From the NCBI GenBank assembly GCA_902778135.1, contig CACYWP010000002.1, forward strand, positions 186,001 through 250,000: DNA of 64,000 nt, written 5' to 3'. Position numbers and translations under genes: made by a program. Under the pieces are notes generated by a model. The model was not told where the DNA came from and did no database searches. It saw only the letters and a program-made list of their open reading frames with translations. The DNA is from an uncultured Coriobacteriaceae bacterium. Lineage in GTDB: Bacteria > Actinomycetota > Coriobacteriia > Coriobacteriales > Atopobiaceae. This document shows positions 42,332-52,032 of this stretch, piece after piece (position 1 is the first letter of the stretch; every line of letters starts with the position of its first letter).

Positions 42332-44143
42332 CTACCTGCTCCGAACGCGCGGCAGCATACGCGCAAGCGTTGCCGCAAGAGACTTGTGACGGCGGCGGTT
42401 CGTATACGTGTCCGCCGCACGGCCGCGTGCGCGAATCTGCTCCACGGTCAGCCAAGCGCTGTCGCGCTCCGACCACCACATGCCGTTTTCGGCCGTCGGT
42501 TCGGGGATGGCACCGTCCTTCTCCACGGGCCAGGCGTCTGACGTCGACCATCGCTCGAGCGCATCGCAGCCATTGAACAGGCGATAGAAGTGGTGCATCA
42601 TCGGTGCGCCGGCATCCGGAAGCACGAGGCTCCTCAAACTGGAGCATCCAGAGATCATCGAATCCATCTTGGTGACCTGAGTGGTGTCAAAGCCCGAGAG
42701 GTCGAGGCTCGTCAGGCTCTCGCACCCGCAGAACATGCAGTTCATGTTCTTGACCTGCGAGGTGTCAAAGCTCGAGACGTCGAGGTTCGTGAGGCTCCGG
42801 CACTCGTAGAACATGCAGTTCATGCTCGTGACCTGCGCCGTGTCGAAGTTGGAGACATCGAGCGCCCGCAGGCTCTCGCAGCCACGGAACATCCAGTGCA
42901 TGTCGCGTACCTGCGAGGTGTCAAAGCCGGAAAGGTCGAGGCTCGTGAGGCTCTTGCAGTTGGCAAACATCCACCGCATGCCGGTCACACGGGAGGTCGT
43001 GAAGCCCGCAAGGTCAAGGTCGACGAGCTCCCAGCAGTCGTAGAACATGGACGACATGTCATCAACGCGGGAGGTGTCAAACCCGGACACGTCAAGACGG
43101 ACGAGGCCCTTGCAACTCTCGAACATGCTCCCCATATCCTCGACCTGCGCAGTGTCAAAACCAGAGAGGTCGAGGCGCTCGAGCGCCAGACAGCCGCGGA
43201 ACATGGAGCCCATCTTGGTCACCCGCGCGGTATCGAAGCCAGACACATCGAGCTGCGTGAGACGACCGCAAGCCTGGAAAAGCCAGTTCATCCGCGTGAC
43301 CCGAGAGGTGTCGAAGCTAGAGAGGTCGAGCGTGTCCAAGCTGACGCATCCGGAGAACATGTCGGAAATGTCGGTGACCTGCGAAGTGTCAAAGCCGGAG
43401 ACGTCGAGGGATTGGACCGCATTGCAGCCAGCAAACATATGGGCCATGTTGACGACGCGCGCGGTATCGAATCCGGAGACGTCGATGCTCTCAAGAACGC
43501 TGCACGCATCGAACAGGTGACTCATGTCCGTCACCTGCGCGGTGTCGAATCCGGAGACGTCAATGCTTGCAAGCTTCCGGCATCCGTCGAACATGCCTTC
43601 CATGGACGTGACGCGGGAGGTGTCGAAGCCCGAGACGTCGAGGCCCGTCAACTCGCCGCATTCGCTGAACAGATAGGCCATGTCCGTGACCCGGGAGGTA
43701 TCGAAGCCCGAGACGTCGAGGGCGGTGAGCCCTTCGCACCCGCAGAACATGCCGCGCATGTCCGTAACCTGGGAGGTGTCGAAGCCCGAGACGTCAAGGG
43801 TCGCAAGGCTCTCGCATCGGTAGAACATGCATCGCATGTCCGTCGCGCGGGAAGTGTCGAAACCTGAGACGTCAAGCGAAGTGAGGCTCTTGCAGTCATA
43901 GAACGCGCAGCTCATGTTGCTGACGTTCGATGTGTTGAAGTCCGAGACATCGAGCGCCGCGAGCCCTGCACAGTCGTCGAACATCGACTCCATGGACGTG
44001 AGATGGGATACATCGAGGCCGGAAAGGTCGATACGACGGACCGCAGGCCGGTACAGGTATTTGTCCGCAAGGGCTGCGAACGGGAAGGTGCCCTCGTCCT
44101 CCTCCAGCTCGTCATAGTATTTGTCCCAGTCGAAGTCACACAT
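42332..44143 (-). CDS. DUF285 repeat protein with 18 leucine-rich units
   Basis: A 603-residue protein. A 35-residue acidic N-terminus (C-D-F-D-W-D-K-Y-Y-D-E-L-E-E-D-E) is followed by about 18 consecutive 26-residue DUF285/BspA-type units and a C-terminal 'GAIPEP...WWSERD' tail shared with the TNSSS proteins on the other strand. It has neither the TNSSS motif, a signal peptide nor a sorting signal. The ATG at 44143 follows GGAGGGGAG. It lies 37 bases after a small membrane-protein gene on the same strand. The high identity between units invites repeat-number change. Confidence 0.8.
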   Translation of the reverse strand: MCDFDWDKYYDELEEDEGTFPFAALADKYLYRPAVRRIDLSGLDVSHLTSMESMFDDCAGLAALDVSDFNTSNVSNMSCAFYDCKSLTSLDVSGFDTSRATDMRCMFYRCESLATLDVSGFDTSQVTDMRGMFCGCEGLTALDVSGFDTSRVTDMAYLFSECGELTGLDVSGFDTSRVTSMEGMFDGCRKLASIDVSGFDTAQVTDMSHLFDACSVLESIDVSGFDTARVVNMAHMFAGCNAVQSLDVSGFDTSQVTDISDMFSGCVSLDTLDLSSFDTSRVTRMNWLFQACGRLTQLDVSGFDTARVTKMGSMFRGCLALERLDLSGFDTAQVEDMGSMFESCKGLVRLDVSGFDTSRVDDMSSMFYDCWELVDLDLAGFTTSRVTGMRWMFANCKSLTSLDLSGFDTSQVRDMHWMFRGCESLRALDVSNFDTAQVTSMNCMFYECRSLTNLDVSSFDTSQVKNMNCMFCGCESLTSLDLSGFDTTQVTKMDSMISGCSSLRSLVLPDAGAPMMHHFYRLFNGCDALERWSTSDAWPVEKDGAIPEPTAENGMWWSERDSAWLTVEQIRARGRAADTYTNRRRHKSLAATLARMLPRVRSR

Positions 44144-44180
44144 GGGGCCTCTCCCCTCCACGGCATGCGTCTGCGCACCA

Positions 44181-44813
44181 TCATATCGGAGGAGTCGGAT
44201 AGGCGTGCTTTTGTGCCAGCTCCCCTTCTTGCTCACCCTGATAGGACACGCCTTCGTATACCCATGGCGCGATGCCCTGGGCGTCTCTGACCAGCGAGCC
44301 GGTCTTGGGGTCTGGCCTCACGGCAAGGCCCCTCTCGCCCGTATGGATCAGCGCGACTCTCGTGCCCTTTTGGGGCGTGAAGGTGTTGTACGTGGAGGCG
44401 ATGCCAAACATGAACGGGCCATCGTCGCCCTCGGCATACACCTCAGCCCGCTCCGGCACGTAGCCCGTGATGCGCACCACCTCTACGGTCAGCCCCTCTT
44501 TCCTGAGCAATGCCCGCAGCTCGCGATCGCAGCCGTATGCCTCGTCATACCACGTCTTGATGCGCAGGCAGACCCAGGGCATGAGCGTGCTGATGGCAAC
44601 GTACGCCAGGCACGAGAGTGTCGGGGCCGCCTCGACCACGGTGAAGAGGGTACCCGTGAGGTAGAGCGCCCCCGCCAGCACCACCATGGTCGTGACCGGT
44701 ATGACCAGCAGGAACACCACGGGTTCCAACCCACGGTGGCGCGGCATGAACATGACCAGCTCGGTGTTGTCCATCAGGACCTGCCGCTCCTCCTGCGTTA
44801 TGGGCCGTCCCAT
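44181..44813 (-). CDS. two-helix membrane protein of unknown function
   Basis: A 210-residue protein. A charged 30-residue N-terminus is followed by two adjacent membrane segments (about residues 31-53 and 62-85) and a 120-residue C-terminal domain with strand-rich, nucleotide-free character (G-Y-V-P-E-R-A-E-V-Y-A-E-G-D). I do not recognise a family. The ATG at 44813 follows GGGAGGA; the longer frame upstream has no ribosome site. It is upstream of, and probably co-transcribed with, the 18-unit DUF285 gene. Confidence 0.65.
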   Translation of the reverse strand: MGRPITQEERQVLMDNTELVMFMPRHRGLEPVVFLLVIPVTTMVVLAGALYLTGTLFTVVEAAPTLSCLAYVAISTLMPWVCLRIKTWYDEAYGCDRELRALLRKEGLTVEVVRITGYVPERAEVYAEGDDGPFMFGIASTYNTFTPQKGTRVALIHTGERGLAVRPDPKTGSLVRDAQGIAPWVYEGVSYQGEQEGELAQKHAYPTPPI

Positions 44814-45044
44814 AGGTAATCCTCCCGGAATGCGATGGCATGTCCCCGTTTTCTCCAGTGTAGCGTGACTGGCTTCGCCGATGCGCGTATGGCAGCGACC
44901 CGACACCTTGCCACAGGCAGTCATCCGCTATTGATACCAAGGCAGTCGCATAGTTGTGAAGTGTGGCATCGACCGTCTGCATGCCCTAGACTGTTGCCGG
45001 CACACAACGCGACATGGTTTGCATCAAGGATTGGAGCACATCAG

Positions 45045-46292
45045 ATGGCGAGCGAGATCAGGGACATAACGCTGGCGGAGGGCGGCCTGCGCAAGATCGA
45101 GTGGGTGCGACGCAACATGCCGCTGCTCACCACGCTGAAGGAGGAGTTCTCCCAGACCAAGCCCTTTGCCGGCAAGCGGATCGCCCTGTCCATCCACCTC
45201 GAGGCCAAGACTGCGTACCTCTGCGAGGTGCTGATGGCGGGTGGCGCCGAGGTGTACGCGACCGGCTCCAATCCCCTGTCCACACAGGACGATGTCGTGG
45301 CAGCGCTGGTCACGGAAGGCGTCGAGGTGCATGCCTGGCACGACATCTCCGACGAGGACTACAACCGCTGCATCGACGACGTGCTCTCCGTCGGTCCGCA
45401 CATCATCATCGACGACGGGGGCGACCTGGTCAACGCCGTGCACACCAAGTTCCCCGAGCTCATCGACAACATCATCGGCGGCTGCGAGGAGACGACCACC
45501 GGCATCATCCGTCTGGAGGCCATGAACCGCGAGGGCAAGCTGCGCTTCCCGATGGTGCGCGTCAACAATGCCCAGATGAAGCACTTCTTCGACAACCGCT
45601 ATGGCACCGGCCAGTCGGTCTGGAACGGCATCAACCGCACCACCAACCTCGTGGTGGCAGGCAAGATCGCGGTCGTGGCCGGTTACGGCTGGTGCGGCAA
45701 GGGCGTCGCCATGCGCGCCAAGGGCCTGGGAGCCCGCGTCATCGTCACCGAGATCGACCCGGTCAAGGCCATCGAGGCGATCATGGACGGCTTCGACGTC
45801 ATGCCCATGAACGAGGCGGCCAAGCTGGGCGACTTCTTCGTCACGGTCACCGGCTGCGAGAAGGTCATCGACGAGGAGGACTTCCTGCAGATGAAGGACG
45901 GCGCCATCTGCTGCAATGCCGGTCACTTCGACTGCGAGGTCGACATGGCGGGGCTGCGCGCGATGGCCGTCGAGCAGCGCGAGATGCGCGAGAACATCGT
46001 GGGATACCGGCTCGAGAACGGCAACTGGATCTATGTCCTGGGCGAGGGGCGCCTGGTCAACCTCGCCTGCGGCGACGGCCATCCCGCCGAGATCATGGAC
46101 ATGTCCTTTGCCATCCAGGCGCTCTCGGCGAAGTACCTCGTCGAGCATCAGGGCGCCTTCGACGAGAAGCTGATGGACGTGCCCGAGGAGGTCGACAACG
46201 ACGTGGCACGCAAGAAGCTGGCCTTCATGGGCAAGGCCATCGACGTGCTGACGCCCGAGCAGGAGCGCTACCTCTACGAGAGCGGCATCTAG
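45045..46292 (+). CDS. ahcY: adenosylhomocysteinase
   Basis: A 415-residue NAD-dependent SAH hydrolase, which splits S-adenosylhomocysteine into adenosine and homocysteine. The substrate block D-D-G-G-D-L, the E-E-T-T-T-G segment, the NAD loop V-V-A-G-Y-G-W-C-G-K-G and N-A-G-H-F-D are diagnostic. It is of the shorter (archaeal/bacterial, insertion-less) type. The ATG at 45045 is behind GGAG. I see no SAH riboswitch in the 230-base leader, but cannot exclude one. It ends at a GGGGACGGTTCC hairpin terminator. Confidence 0.95.
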   Translation: MASEIRDITLAEGGLRKIEWVRRNMPLLTTLKEEFSQTKPFAGKRIALSIHLEAKTAYLCEVLMAGGAEVYATGSNPLSTQDDVVAALVTEGVEVHAWHDISDEDYNRCIDDVLSVGPHIIIDDGGDLVNAVHTKFPELIDNIIGGCEETTTGIIRLEAMNREGKLRFPMVRVNNAQMKHFFDNRYGTGQSVWNGINRTTNLVVAGKIAVVAGYGWCGKGVAMRAKGLGARVIVTEIDPVKAIEAIMDGFDVMPMNEAAKLGDFFVTVTGCEKVIDEEDFLQMKDGAICCNAGHFDCEVDMAGLRAMAVEQREMRENIVGYRLENGNWIYVLGEGRLVNLACGDGHPAEIMDMSFAIQALSAKYLVEHQGAFDEKLMDVPEEVDNDVARKKLAFMGKAIDVLTPEQERYLYESGI

Positions 46293-46323
46293 GGCGGAAA
46301 CGGGCACGCACAAGGCACGTGGC

Positions 46324-46364
46324 GGGGACGGTTCCAGAGGCTTGGAACCGTCCCCTATCGTTTT
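46324..46364 (+). terminator. ahcY terminator built from the GGGGACGGTTCC palindrome
   Basis: GGGGACGGTTCC and GGAACCGTCCCC are exact inverted copies around an 8-base loop, followed by TATCGTTTT. It uses the same word as the 26.0 kb array. Confidence 0.85.
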
Positions 46365-46374
46365 GCCATCGAGG

Positions 46375-46486
46375 CCCCGCGCCTGCCGTCAGCAGGGTGC
46401 GCAGGCCCATCGTAACGTCGCGAAGCGGCTCGGCTTGCGGAGCGGTTACGATGGGCCCGCGCACCCTGCTGATGGCTAGCGCGGGG
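46375..46486. repeat. 112-bp inverted-repeat element between convergent genes
   Basis: Arms at 46385-46416 and 46445-46476 match over 32 bases with two mismatches (GCC[GA]TCAGCAGGGTGCGC...). An outer CCCCGCGC/GCGCGGGG pair (46375-46382, 46479-46486) extends the stem. It sits between the ahcY terminator and the ABC transporter stop. It may be a MITE-type insertion or the terminator of the ABC operon. Confidence 0.6.
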
Positions 46487-46495
46487 CAGGCGCCC

Positions 46496-47265
<770 letters not shown>

Positions 47266-47266
<1 letters not shown>

Positions 47267-48123
47267 CAGACCATACCTCCCGTCCGCTCGCGCTTGCGCA
47301 GGCGCTCCTGGTACCAGTCGTTGAGAATGATGAACGGCACGCTCATGAGGATGAACAGCAGGCTGGCCACCACGTAGGGCGTGAAGTTGTAGGTCTTGGC
47401 CACCACGATCTGGGCTGCACGGACCGCGTCGACGGCACCAAGCGTCGAGATCAGGCCCACGTCCTTCTGCATGCTGATGAAGTCGTTCATCAGGGCGGGG
47501 GCGATCTTGCGCAAAGCCTGCGGGATGATGACCAGCCACATGGTCTGGACCTCGGTGAGCCCCAACGAGCGGGCCGACGCACGCTGCGAGGGGTGCACGT
47601 CCTCGAACCCGGCACGAAGGACCTCGGCGATGTAGGCGGAGTACGACATGATGACGGCCGCGGTGCCGAGCACCGCCTTGTTCATGCGTCCGAAGAGCCC
47701 CAGTCCCGGAATGCCAAAGCCAATCAGGTAGAGCACCACGATCATGGGAATGCCGCGCATGATGGTGGTATAGGTGCGCGCCACGACGCGGAACGGGAAC
47801 ATGACCGCAGACGTGGTGATGCGCACGAGCGCCAGGGACGTGCCCAGGATCGCCGTGCCCACCAGGGCGACGCCCAGCACACGGATGTTGAGCAGCAAGC
47901 CCTCGACCACCTGGGGCCAGGCAAGCACGAAGTATTCGGGCGAGAAGAACGATTCCTTGACGCGCGGCCACCCGGGCGAGTTCTTGAGCGTTATGACGAC
48001 GAGGGCCACGAAGACCAGCGTGGACACCACGCTGGTGAGCACCGAGCGCATGCCTTCCTTCTTGCGGAACGCCTCGCGTTCGAGCTCGACATCGCTCACT
48101 GGATAGGAGGGGCTCTTCGACAT
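47266..48123 (-). CDS. polar amino-acid ABC transporter permease
   Basis: A 285-residue HEAT/His-Glu-Gln-type permease. A charged 35-residue N-terminus precedes about five membrane segments. The cytoplasmic coupling loop with Y-I-A-E-V-L-R-A-G-F-E-D-V-H-P-S-Q-R-A-S-A is the family EAA motif. The start is the ATG at 48123; an in-frame GTG four codons earlier is too close to the ribosome site. It follows the binding-protein gene after a terminator-like hairpin. Confidence 0.93.
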
Positions 48124-48167
48124 GCTGCCGATCACCTTCTCGATGGGGAATGCAAACCTAACAAGAC

Positions 48168-48207
48168 GAAAAGGGCCGGGCGGGAAGCTCGTCCCAACCC
48201 GGCCCCG
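48168..48207 (-). terminator. intra-operon terminator after the binding-protein gene
   Basis: GGGGCCGGG/CCCGGCCC stem with inner CGGG/CCC(A) pairing, followed by TTTTCG on the minus strand. It would leave the binding protein expressed above the permease and ATPase. Confidence 0.65.
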
Positions 48208-48222
48208 TTGCTCGACGCAGCT

Positions 48223-49089
48223 CTAGGCGAGCGTGGGAATGTCGGAGGTGTAGGCGGCCAGCCACTGGTCGATGAGGCCCTGGACCGTGCCGTCATCGAG
48301 GATCGCGTTCATGGCATCGGTCACGAACGGGGTCAGCGGGGAGTCCTTGGCGAGGGTCATGCCCAGGCCGGCGTCGCTGCTGCCCGGAATCTGGCCGACG
48401 ACGAGGCTGTCGCCGGTCTGACCGGACTCGACCATGTAGACGCACTGCGGGGTGTCGGTGACGAGGGCGTCGATCTGCTGGTTCTTGAGGTCGGTGGCAG
48501 CGCCGACGTTGTCGTTGTAATAGCGGATGTTGTCATCGGAGCCGTTGGTGATGCTCTCCATGACGAACGCGTCGGCGGTGGTGCCCGTCATGACGGCGAT
48601 GACCGCGTCGGCGAGGTCGGCGCACGAGGTGGCATTCTCGTACTTGCCGCCCTTGGACACGATGACGGCCTGGGTCGGAGTGAAGTAGGCAGGCGAGAAG
48701 TCGACGGCGGCCTGACGCTCCTCGGAAATGGAGACCTGCTGGATGTTGAGGTCCCAGTCGTGCTCGCCCGGGGCGAAGGCCTCGCCGAAGTCGGTGCGCA
48801 CCCACACGACGTCCTCCTTGGCGAACCCCATCTGCTCGGCCAGCGCATACACGAGCGCGGCCTCGAAGCCCTCACCGCTCTCGGGATCGTCGTTCATGAC
48901 CCAGGGCTCCCAGGCGGGGTTGCCGGTGGCGACGGTCAGCTTGCCCGGCTCGAAGGTCAGCTGGGTGACGTCGTCGGTGGCGGCGGCATCAGAGCCACCG
49001 TCCGAGCTGGAACCGCAGCCCGCAAGGCCGAGCATGGCAGCGCCGGCACCAAGCTTGAGCATCTGACGACGGCTGATGATGAAATCCAT
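48223..49089 (-). CDS. amino-acid ABC transporter substrate-binding lipoprotein
   Basis: A 288-residue family 3 extracellular solute-binding protein. The N-terminus has a Tat-like I-S-R-R-Q-M-L-K-L pair of arginines, a hydrophobic segment and the lipobox L-A-G-C, then a Ser/Asp-rich linker. The body has the family pattern (W-V-R-T-D-F-G-E-A-F, Q-V-S-I-S-E-E-R). It is anchored outside the membrane and feeds the permease/ATPase pair downstream. The ligand is probably a polar amino acid; not determined. Confidence 0.93.
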   Translation of the reverse strand: MDFIISRRQMLKLGAGAAMLGLAGCGSSSDGGSDAAATDDVTQLTFEPGKLTVATGNPAWEPWVMNDDPESGEGFEAALVYALAEQMGFAKEDVVWVRTDFGEAFAPGEHDWDLNIQQVSISEERQAAVDFSPAYFTPTQAVIVSKGGKYENATSCADLADAVIAVMTGTTADAFVMESITNGSDDNIRYYNDNVGAATDLKNQQIDALVTDTPQCVYMVESGQTGDSLVVGQIPGSSDAGLGMTLAKDSPLTPFVTDAMNAILDDGTVQGLIDQWLAAYTSDIPTLA

Positions 49090-49455
49090 GGCGAGGATCC
49101 TTTCTGTTGCAGCCCCGCCACTTTGGCAGGGCTCTCTCCCTTGTGCATGAATGGCTTTATGATAGCCCTTTGGCAACACCTACCCCGTCACGAATGGCAG
49201 AGCTTTTACGCCAAGGGGAGTCGAGCGCAACCCAAGACCACCGGGCGCACATGCGGGACGGGAGGAGGGAGCGACGTCACGGAGCGGCTCGGTGGCCACG
49301 CTTGGCGTTTAGTGAGGACCTAGCGAGCGAAGCGAGCGTTTCCGCAGCTGCCAAGCGGGGCCGCCGAGCGTTCTTGCGGAGTGGTCGATCACGCCTCCCG
49401 CCCCGCATGCGCGCCCGGTGGACGACCCGATACCTACTGGCCTCTCCCACGCCCC
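49090..49455. other. 366-base gap with inverted-repeat element
   Basis: It holds the unresolved promoter of the binding-protein gene and the inverted repeat at 49287-49369. I see no gene. GGGAGG (49259-49266 region) and CCTCCC (about 49394) may extend the repeat outward. Confidence 0.4.
49287..49369. repeat. 83-bp imperfect inverted repeat
   Basis: Arms GCTCGG[T]GGCC[A]CGCTTGGC (49287-49306) and its inverse (49350-49369) match at 18 of 20 bases around a 43-base loop that contains AGCGAGCGAAGCGAGCG. It lies beyond the 3' end of the TMEM43-like gene, so it could serve as its terminator or be an inserted element. Confidence 0.5.
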
Positions 49456-50262
49456 TCACAGGTCGAGCAGGTTGCGCACCCCGAAGATGGACAGCAGCAC
49501 GATGGGGATGCCAGCGCAGACGATCTCCCCCATCAGGACGGAGAAGCCGTTCGATGCGACCAGCTCGTCCTTGTCGAGGATGCCCTCGAAGGCACAGGCG
49601 GCGTCGAGGTCCTCGTCGTAGCACAGCGTGGAACCGCGCTGCACGCCCACGAGCGTCACCTCTCGGTTCGCGTCGTCGCGCCAGACGTCGTAGCGCACGC
49701 GCAGGCTGCCGATCTGGTCCGCCTCGATGGGGTTGTACTCCCCCGTCGGGGTCACGGGAACCTGGGATATGTACCATTCCGCGCCATCCTGCAACCAGTG
49801 CCACCGGTCGTACAGCCAGGCGAGGGTCTCGTCATCGAAGTCCGATTCGGCCCAGTCGCGCTGGTGGATGGGCAGTGCAGCCGCCATCCGATCGTCGAGC
49901 TCGAACTGCCCTAGGCGCACGCCGCCCACCAGCGTCGCATCGGTGAGGGGGGCGCCGGTGGTCCCAGAGGACACCCCGCGCCATACCCACTCGTCGGTGT
50001 AGTCGAGCTCCTCAACCGAGCGGCGCACCACAGGAGACGCGAACGAGATGCCCACCTGCTCGTCCACCGCCCCGGCAACCGTCTCGACCGTGCCGGAGAC
50101 GATGACGCGCTGTCCCTCGTTCTCCCCCAGCACCTGCGGGTCCCCGACATAGGTGGCATCCTCGATGCGCTGGCCCTCGCTCGGCTTTACGTTCGTCCAC
50201 ACTATCAGGGCGACGAGCGCGAGGACAATGACCAGCTGGATGAGACCCTTGACTCTGCGCAT
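49456..50262 (-). CDS. TMEM43-like membrane protein
   Basis: A 268-residue protein with one N-terminal (about residues 7-25) and one C-terminal (about 245-263) membrane segment around a large extracytoplasmic domain. The opening Y-V-G-D-P-Q-V...G-Q-R-V-I-V-S-G-T-V-E and the later R-R-S-V-E-E-L-D-Y-T-D-E-W-V-W fit the TMEM43/LUMA-like pattern. The function is unknown in bacteria. The ATG at 50262 follows AAGGGGGAG. Confidence 0.6.
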   Translation of the reverse strand: MRRVKGLIQLVIVLALVALIVWTNVKPSEGQRIEDATYVGDPQVLGENEGQRVIVSGTVETVAGAVDEQVGISFASPVVRRSVEELDYTDEWVWRGVSSGTTGAPLTDATLVGGVRLGQFELDDRMAAALPIHQRDWAESDFDDETLAWLYDRWHWLQDGAEWYISQVPVTPTGEYNPIEADQIGSLRVRYDVWRDDANREVTLVGVQRGSTLCYDEDLDAACAFEGILDKDELVASNGFSVLMGEIVCAGIPIVLLSIFGVRNLLDL

Positions 50263-50409
50263 GGCTCCCCCTTGCACTGCAGGGCTATCGACAGCTCGAT
50301 TCTAACAACTGGCCACGGGGACGTGCGTCGGCCATGCGTGCTGCATCGGCCACATGCCTCTTGGGGCGAGGACCGTCACCGGCGCCATAGTCTCGGAAGT
50401 GCATGCGAC

Positions 50410-51264
50410 CTAGGACGCGCAGGACAGCCTCACGGCCCAGCCAGCGCCAAACCCCACGCCATAGCGCTCGACGAGGCTCTGCTGGTTCATCGTCACCGAG
50501 ACGTTCATCAGCTCGTTGGTGTACGCCAATAGCTCGCCCGGCTCCACGTCGCCAAAGGCTCGGCAGAGCGGCATCGTCGCATCGAGCACCTGCACGTCGT
50601 CATGGCTGATGCTCACGTGCACGAGATCGCCGTAGCCCATGCCCGCCTCCGCGAGCAGCGACAGGGGGATGTTGGTCCACGCGTTGCCGAAGTTTGGGTC
50701 GACGATGTCGATGATGCCCGTCAGAACCCCGTCCTCGAGCGCGGGCTGTGCGAGGGGCAGCATGACGATCTGGTCGACCGGATAGGACGGGCCGACCTCC
50801 TCCCAGCCGATGGTGCCGCTGGCCAGGCGCGCCGCGGTGTAGCCGAACACGTCGCGCCCCGCAAAGACCGAGGTCCCGCGCGTGTCGGGGTAGCGATTGA
50901 CGCTCTCGTCGATCTCGCGCACCTCGGTGATGCCGATATGGCGCGCCACGTGCGTCAACGCCCCGTTGTCGGGCGTCACCACCACATGGCCATCGGCGGT
51001 TCGTGCCACGCAGGCACGACGGCTGGTGCCGACGCCCGGGTCGACGACGCTGACGTAGATCGTTCCCTCGGGCCAGAATGGCATGCTCTGATACAGCCGA
51101 TAGCTCGCGCTCCAGACGTCATAGCGGGGGATCTGATGTGTCCCGTCGAAGATCTCAAGCTCGCGGTCGACGCGCTTCACCACGCCATACATAGAGCTGA
51201 CCGCACCCTCGGCATAGGTGAAGTCGGTCTGGAATACCAGGATGGGCTTGTCATGTGCCTTCAC
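50410..51264 (-). CDS. S-adenosylmethionine hydrolase (SAM hydroxide adenosyltransferase, DUF62)
   Basis: A 284-residue protein of the fluorinase/chlorinase/DUF62 family, whose ordinary bacterial members hydrolyse SAM to adenosine and methionine. Q-T-D-F-T-Y-A-E-G-A-V-S-S-M-Y, V-V-D-P-G-V-G-T, P-D-N-G-A-L and the Arg/His near G-R-D-V-F-G are family features. The start is GTG 51264 with GGGAG at the right distance; the longer open frame upstream is not family-like. With AhcY and the SAH/MTA deaminase-like gene it suggests active SAM turnover. Confidence 0.85.
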   Translation of the reverse strand: MKAHDKPILVFQTDFTYAEGAVSSMYGVVKRVDRELEIFDGTHQIPRYDVWSASYRLYQSMPFWPEGTIYVSVVDPGVGTSRRACVARTADGHVVVTPDNGALTHVARHIGITEVREIDESVNRYPDTRGTSVFAGRDVFGYTAARLASGTIGWEEVGPSYPVDQIVMLPLAQPALEDGVLTGIIDIVDPNFGNAWTNIPLSLLAEAGMGYGDLVHVSISHDDVQVLDATMPLCRAFGDVEPGELLAYTNELMNVSVTMNQQSLVERYGVGFGAGWAVRLSCAS

Positions 51265-51275
51265 GGTCGCACTCC

Positions 51276-51815
51276 CTACTCCTCGGACCCCATCTTCAGC
51301 GCCAGGTACAGCTCGGAGAGCCCGTCGATGACCAGCGCAACACCACAGATGAAGGGCAGGAAGTGCACGGCGGCGGACGGGACGAGCGTCACGAAGGCGC
51401 CAACCGCAATGGTCGCGATGCCCACGCGCAGGGAGGTCTTCTCCTCCAGCTCCTCGTCGGCGGTCTTGGTGCGCGACCGGGCGACGTCGTCCAACCCCGA
51501 CAGCACGATGAGGATGCCGAGGATGGAGAAGAGCACCTTGGCGAAGAAGTCGGGAAACAGCCCGACGACCGAGCCTACCAGCACGAGCACCCCCGCCAGC
51601 ACGAGGTCCTCGAACGGGATGAGGTCGATGGAGGAGGCACGCAGCGCGTGCCCGATGAAGATCATCACGCCGAAGAGGGCGCACGAGAAGCCCACGAGAC
51701 GCACGAAGAAGGCCGTGACGTCACCGGCGTTGGTGAGGATGGCCGCCCCGAGAAACACGAGCAGGGCACCAGTCATGGTGACCGAGAACCTAGTATGGGA
51801 AAACCGTTCGGGCAT
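51276..51815 (-). CDS. DUF308 (HdeD-like) membrane protein
   Basis: A 179-residue protein with about five or six membrane segments and a hydrophilic loop (about residues 103-122), the layout of DUF308/HdeD proteins. The ATG at 51815 follows GAGGGGG. The SAM hydrolase start is 11 bases downstream, so the two genes are co-transcribed. The function is unknown; HdeD members are linked to acid stress in enterobacteria. Confidence 0.75.
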   Translation of the reverse strand: MPERFSHTRFSVTMTGALLVFLGAAILTNAGDVTAFFVRLVGFSCALFGVMIFIGHALRASSIDLIPFEDLVLAGVLVLVGSVVGLFPDFFAKVLFSILGILIVLSGLDDVARSRTKTADEELEEKTSLRVGIATIAVGAFVTLVPSAAVHFLPFICGVALVIDGLSELYLALKMGSEE

Positions 51816-52032
51816 GGTGACCCCCTCGACAGCAGGTGATGTGACAGTACCCATGGTAGCCGTGGGACAATGCGAGGACACGGCGCAATTTGTCGGAGGG
51901 TCGATAGCGACGAGCACCGGAGGGCCCCGTCGGCCGACAAGCCGGTGCAGAACGTTTCAGGACTGCGGCAGATTCGCCCTTTTTGCCCTCTTGTTGGTAG
52001 AGTTATGCACAATCGCGCATGAAGGGATGCCC

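Noticed and set aside
42590..43867. 425-codon plus-strand frame opposite the 18-unit DUF285 gene
   Set aside because: The periodic sequence is the antisense of the 78-base repeats.
44930..45044. A possible SAH riboswitch before ahcY
   Set aside because: I could not find the conserved core or a consistent pairing pattern by eye; a covariance-model search would decide.
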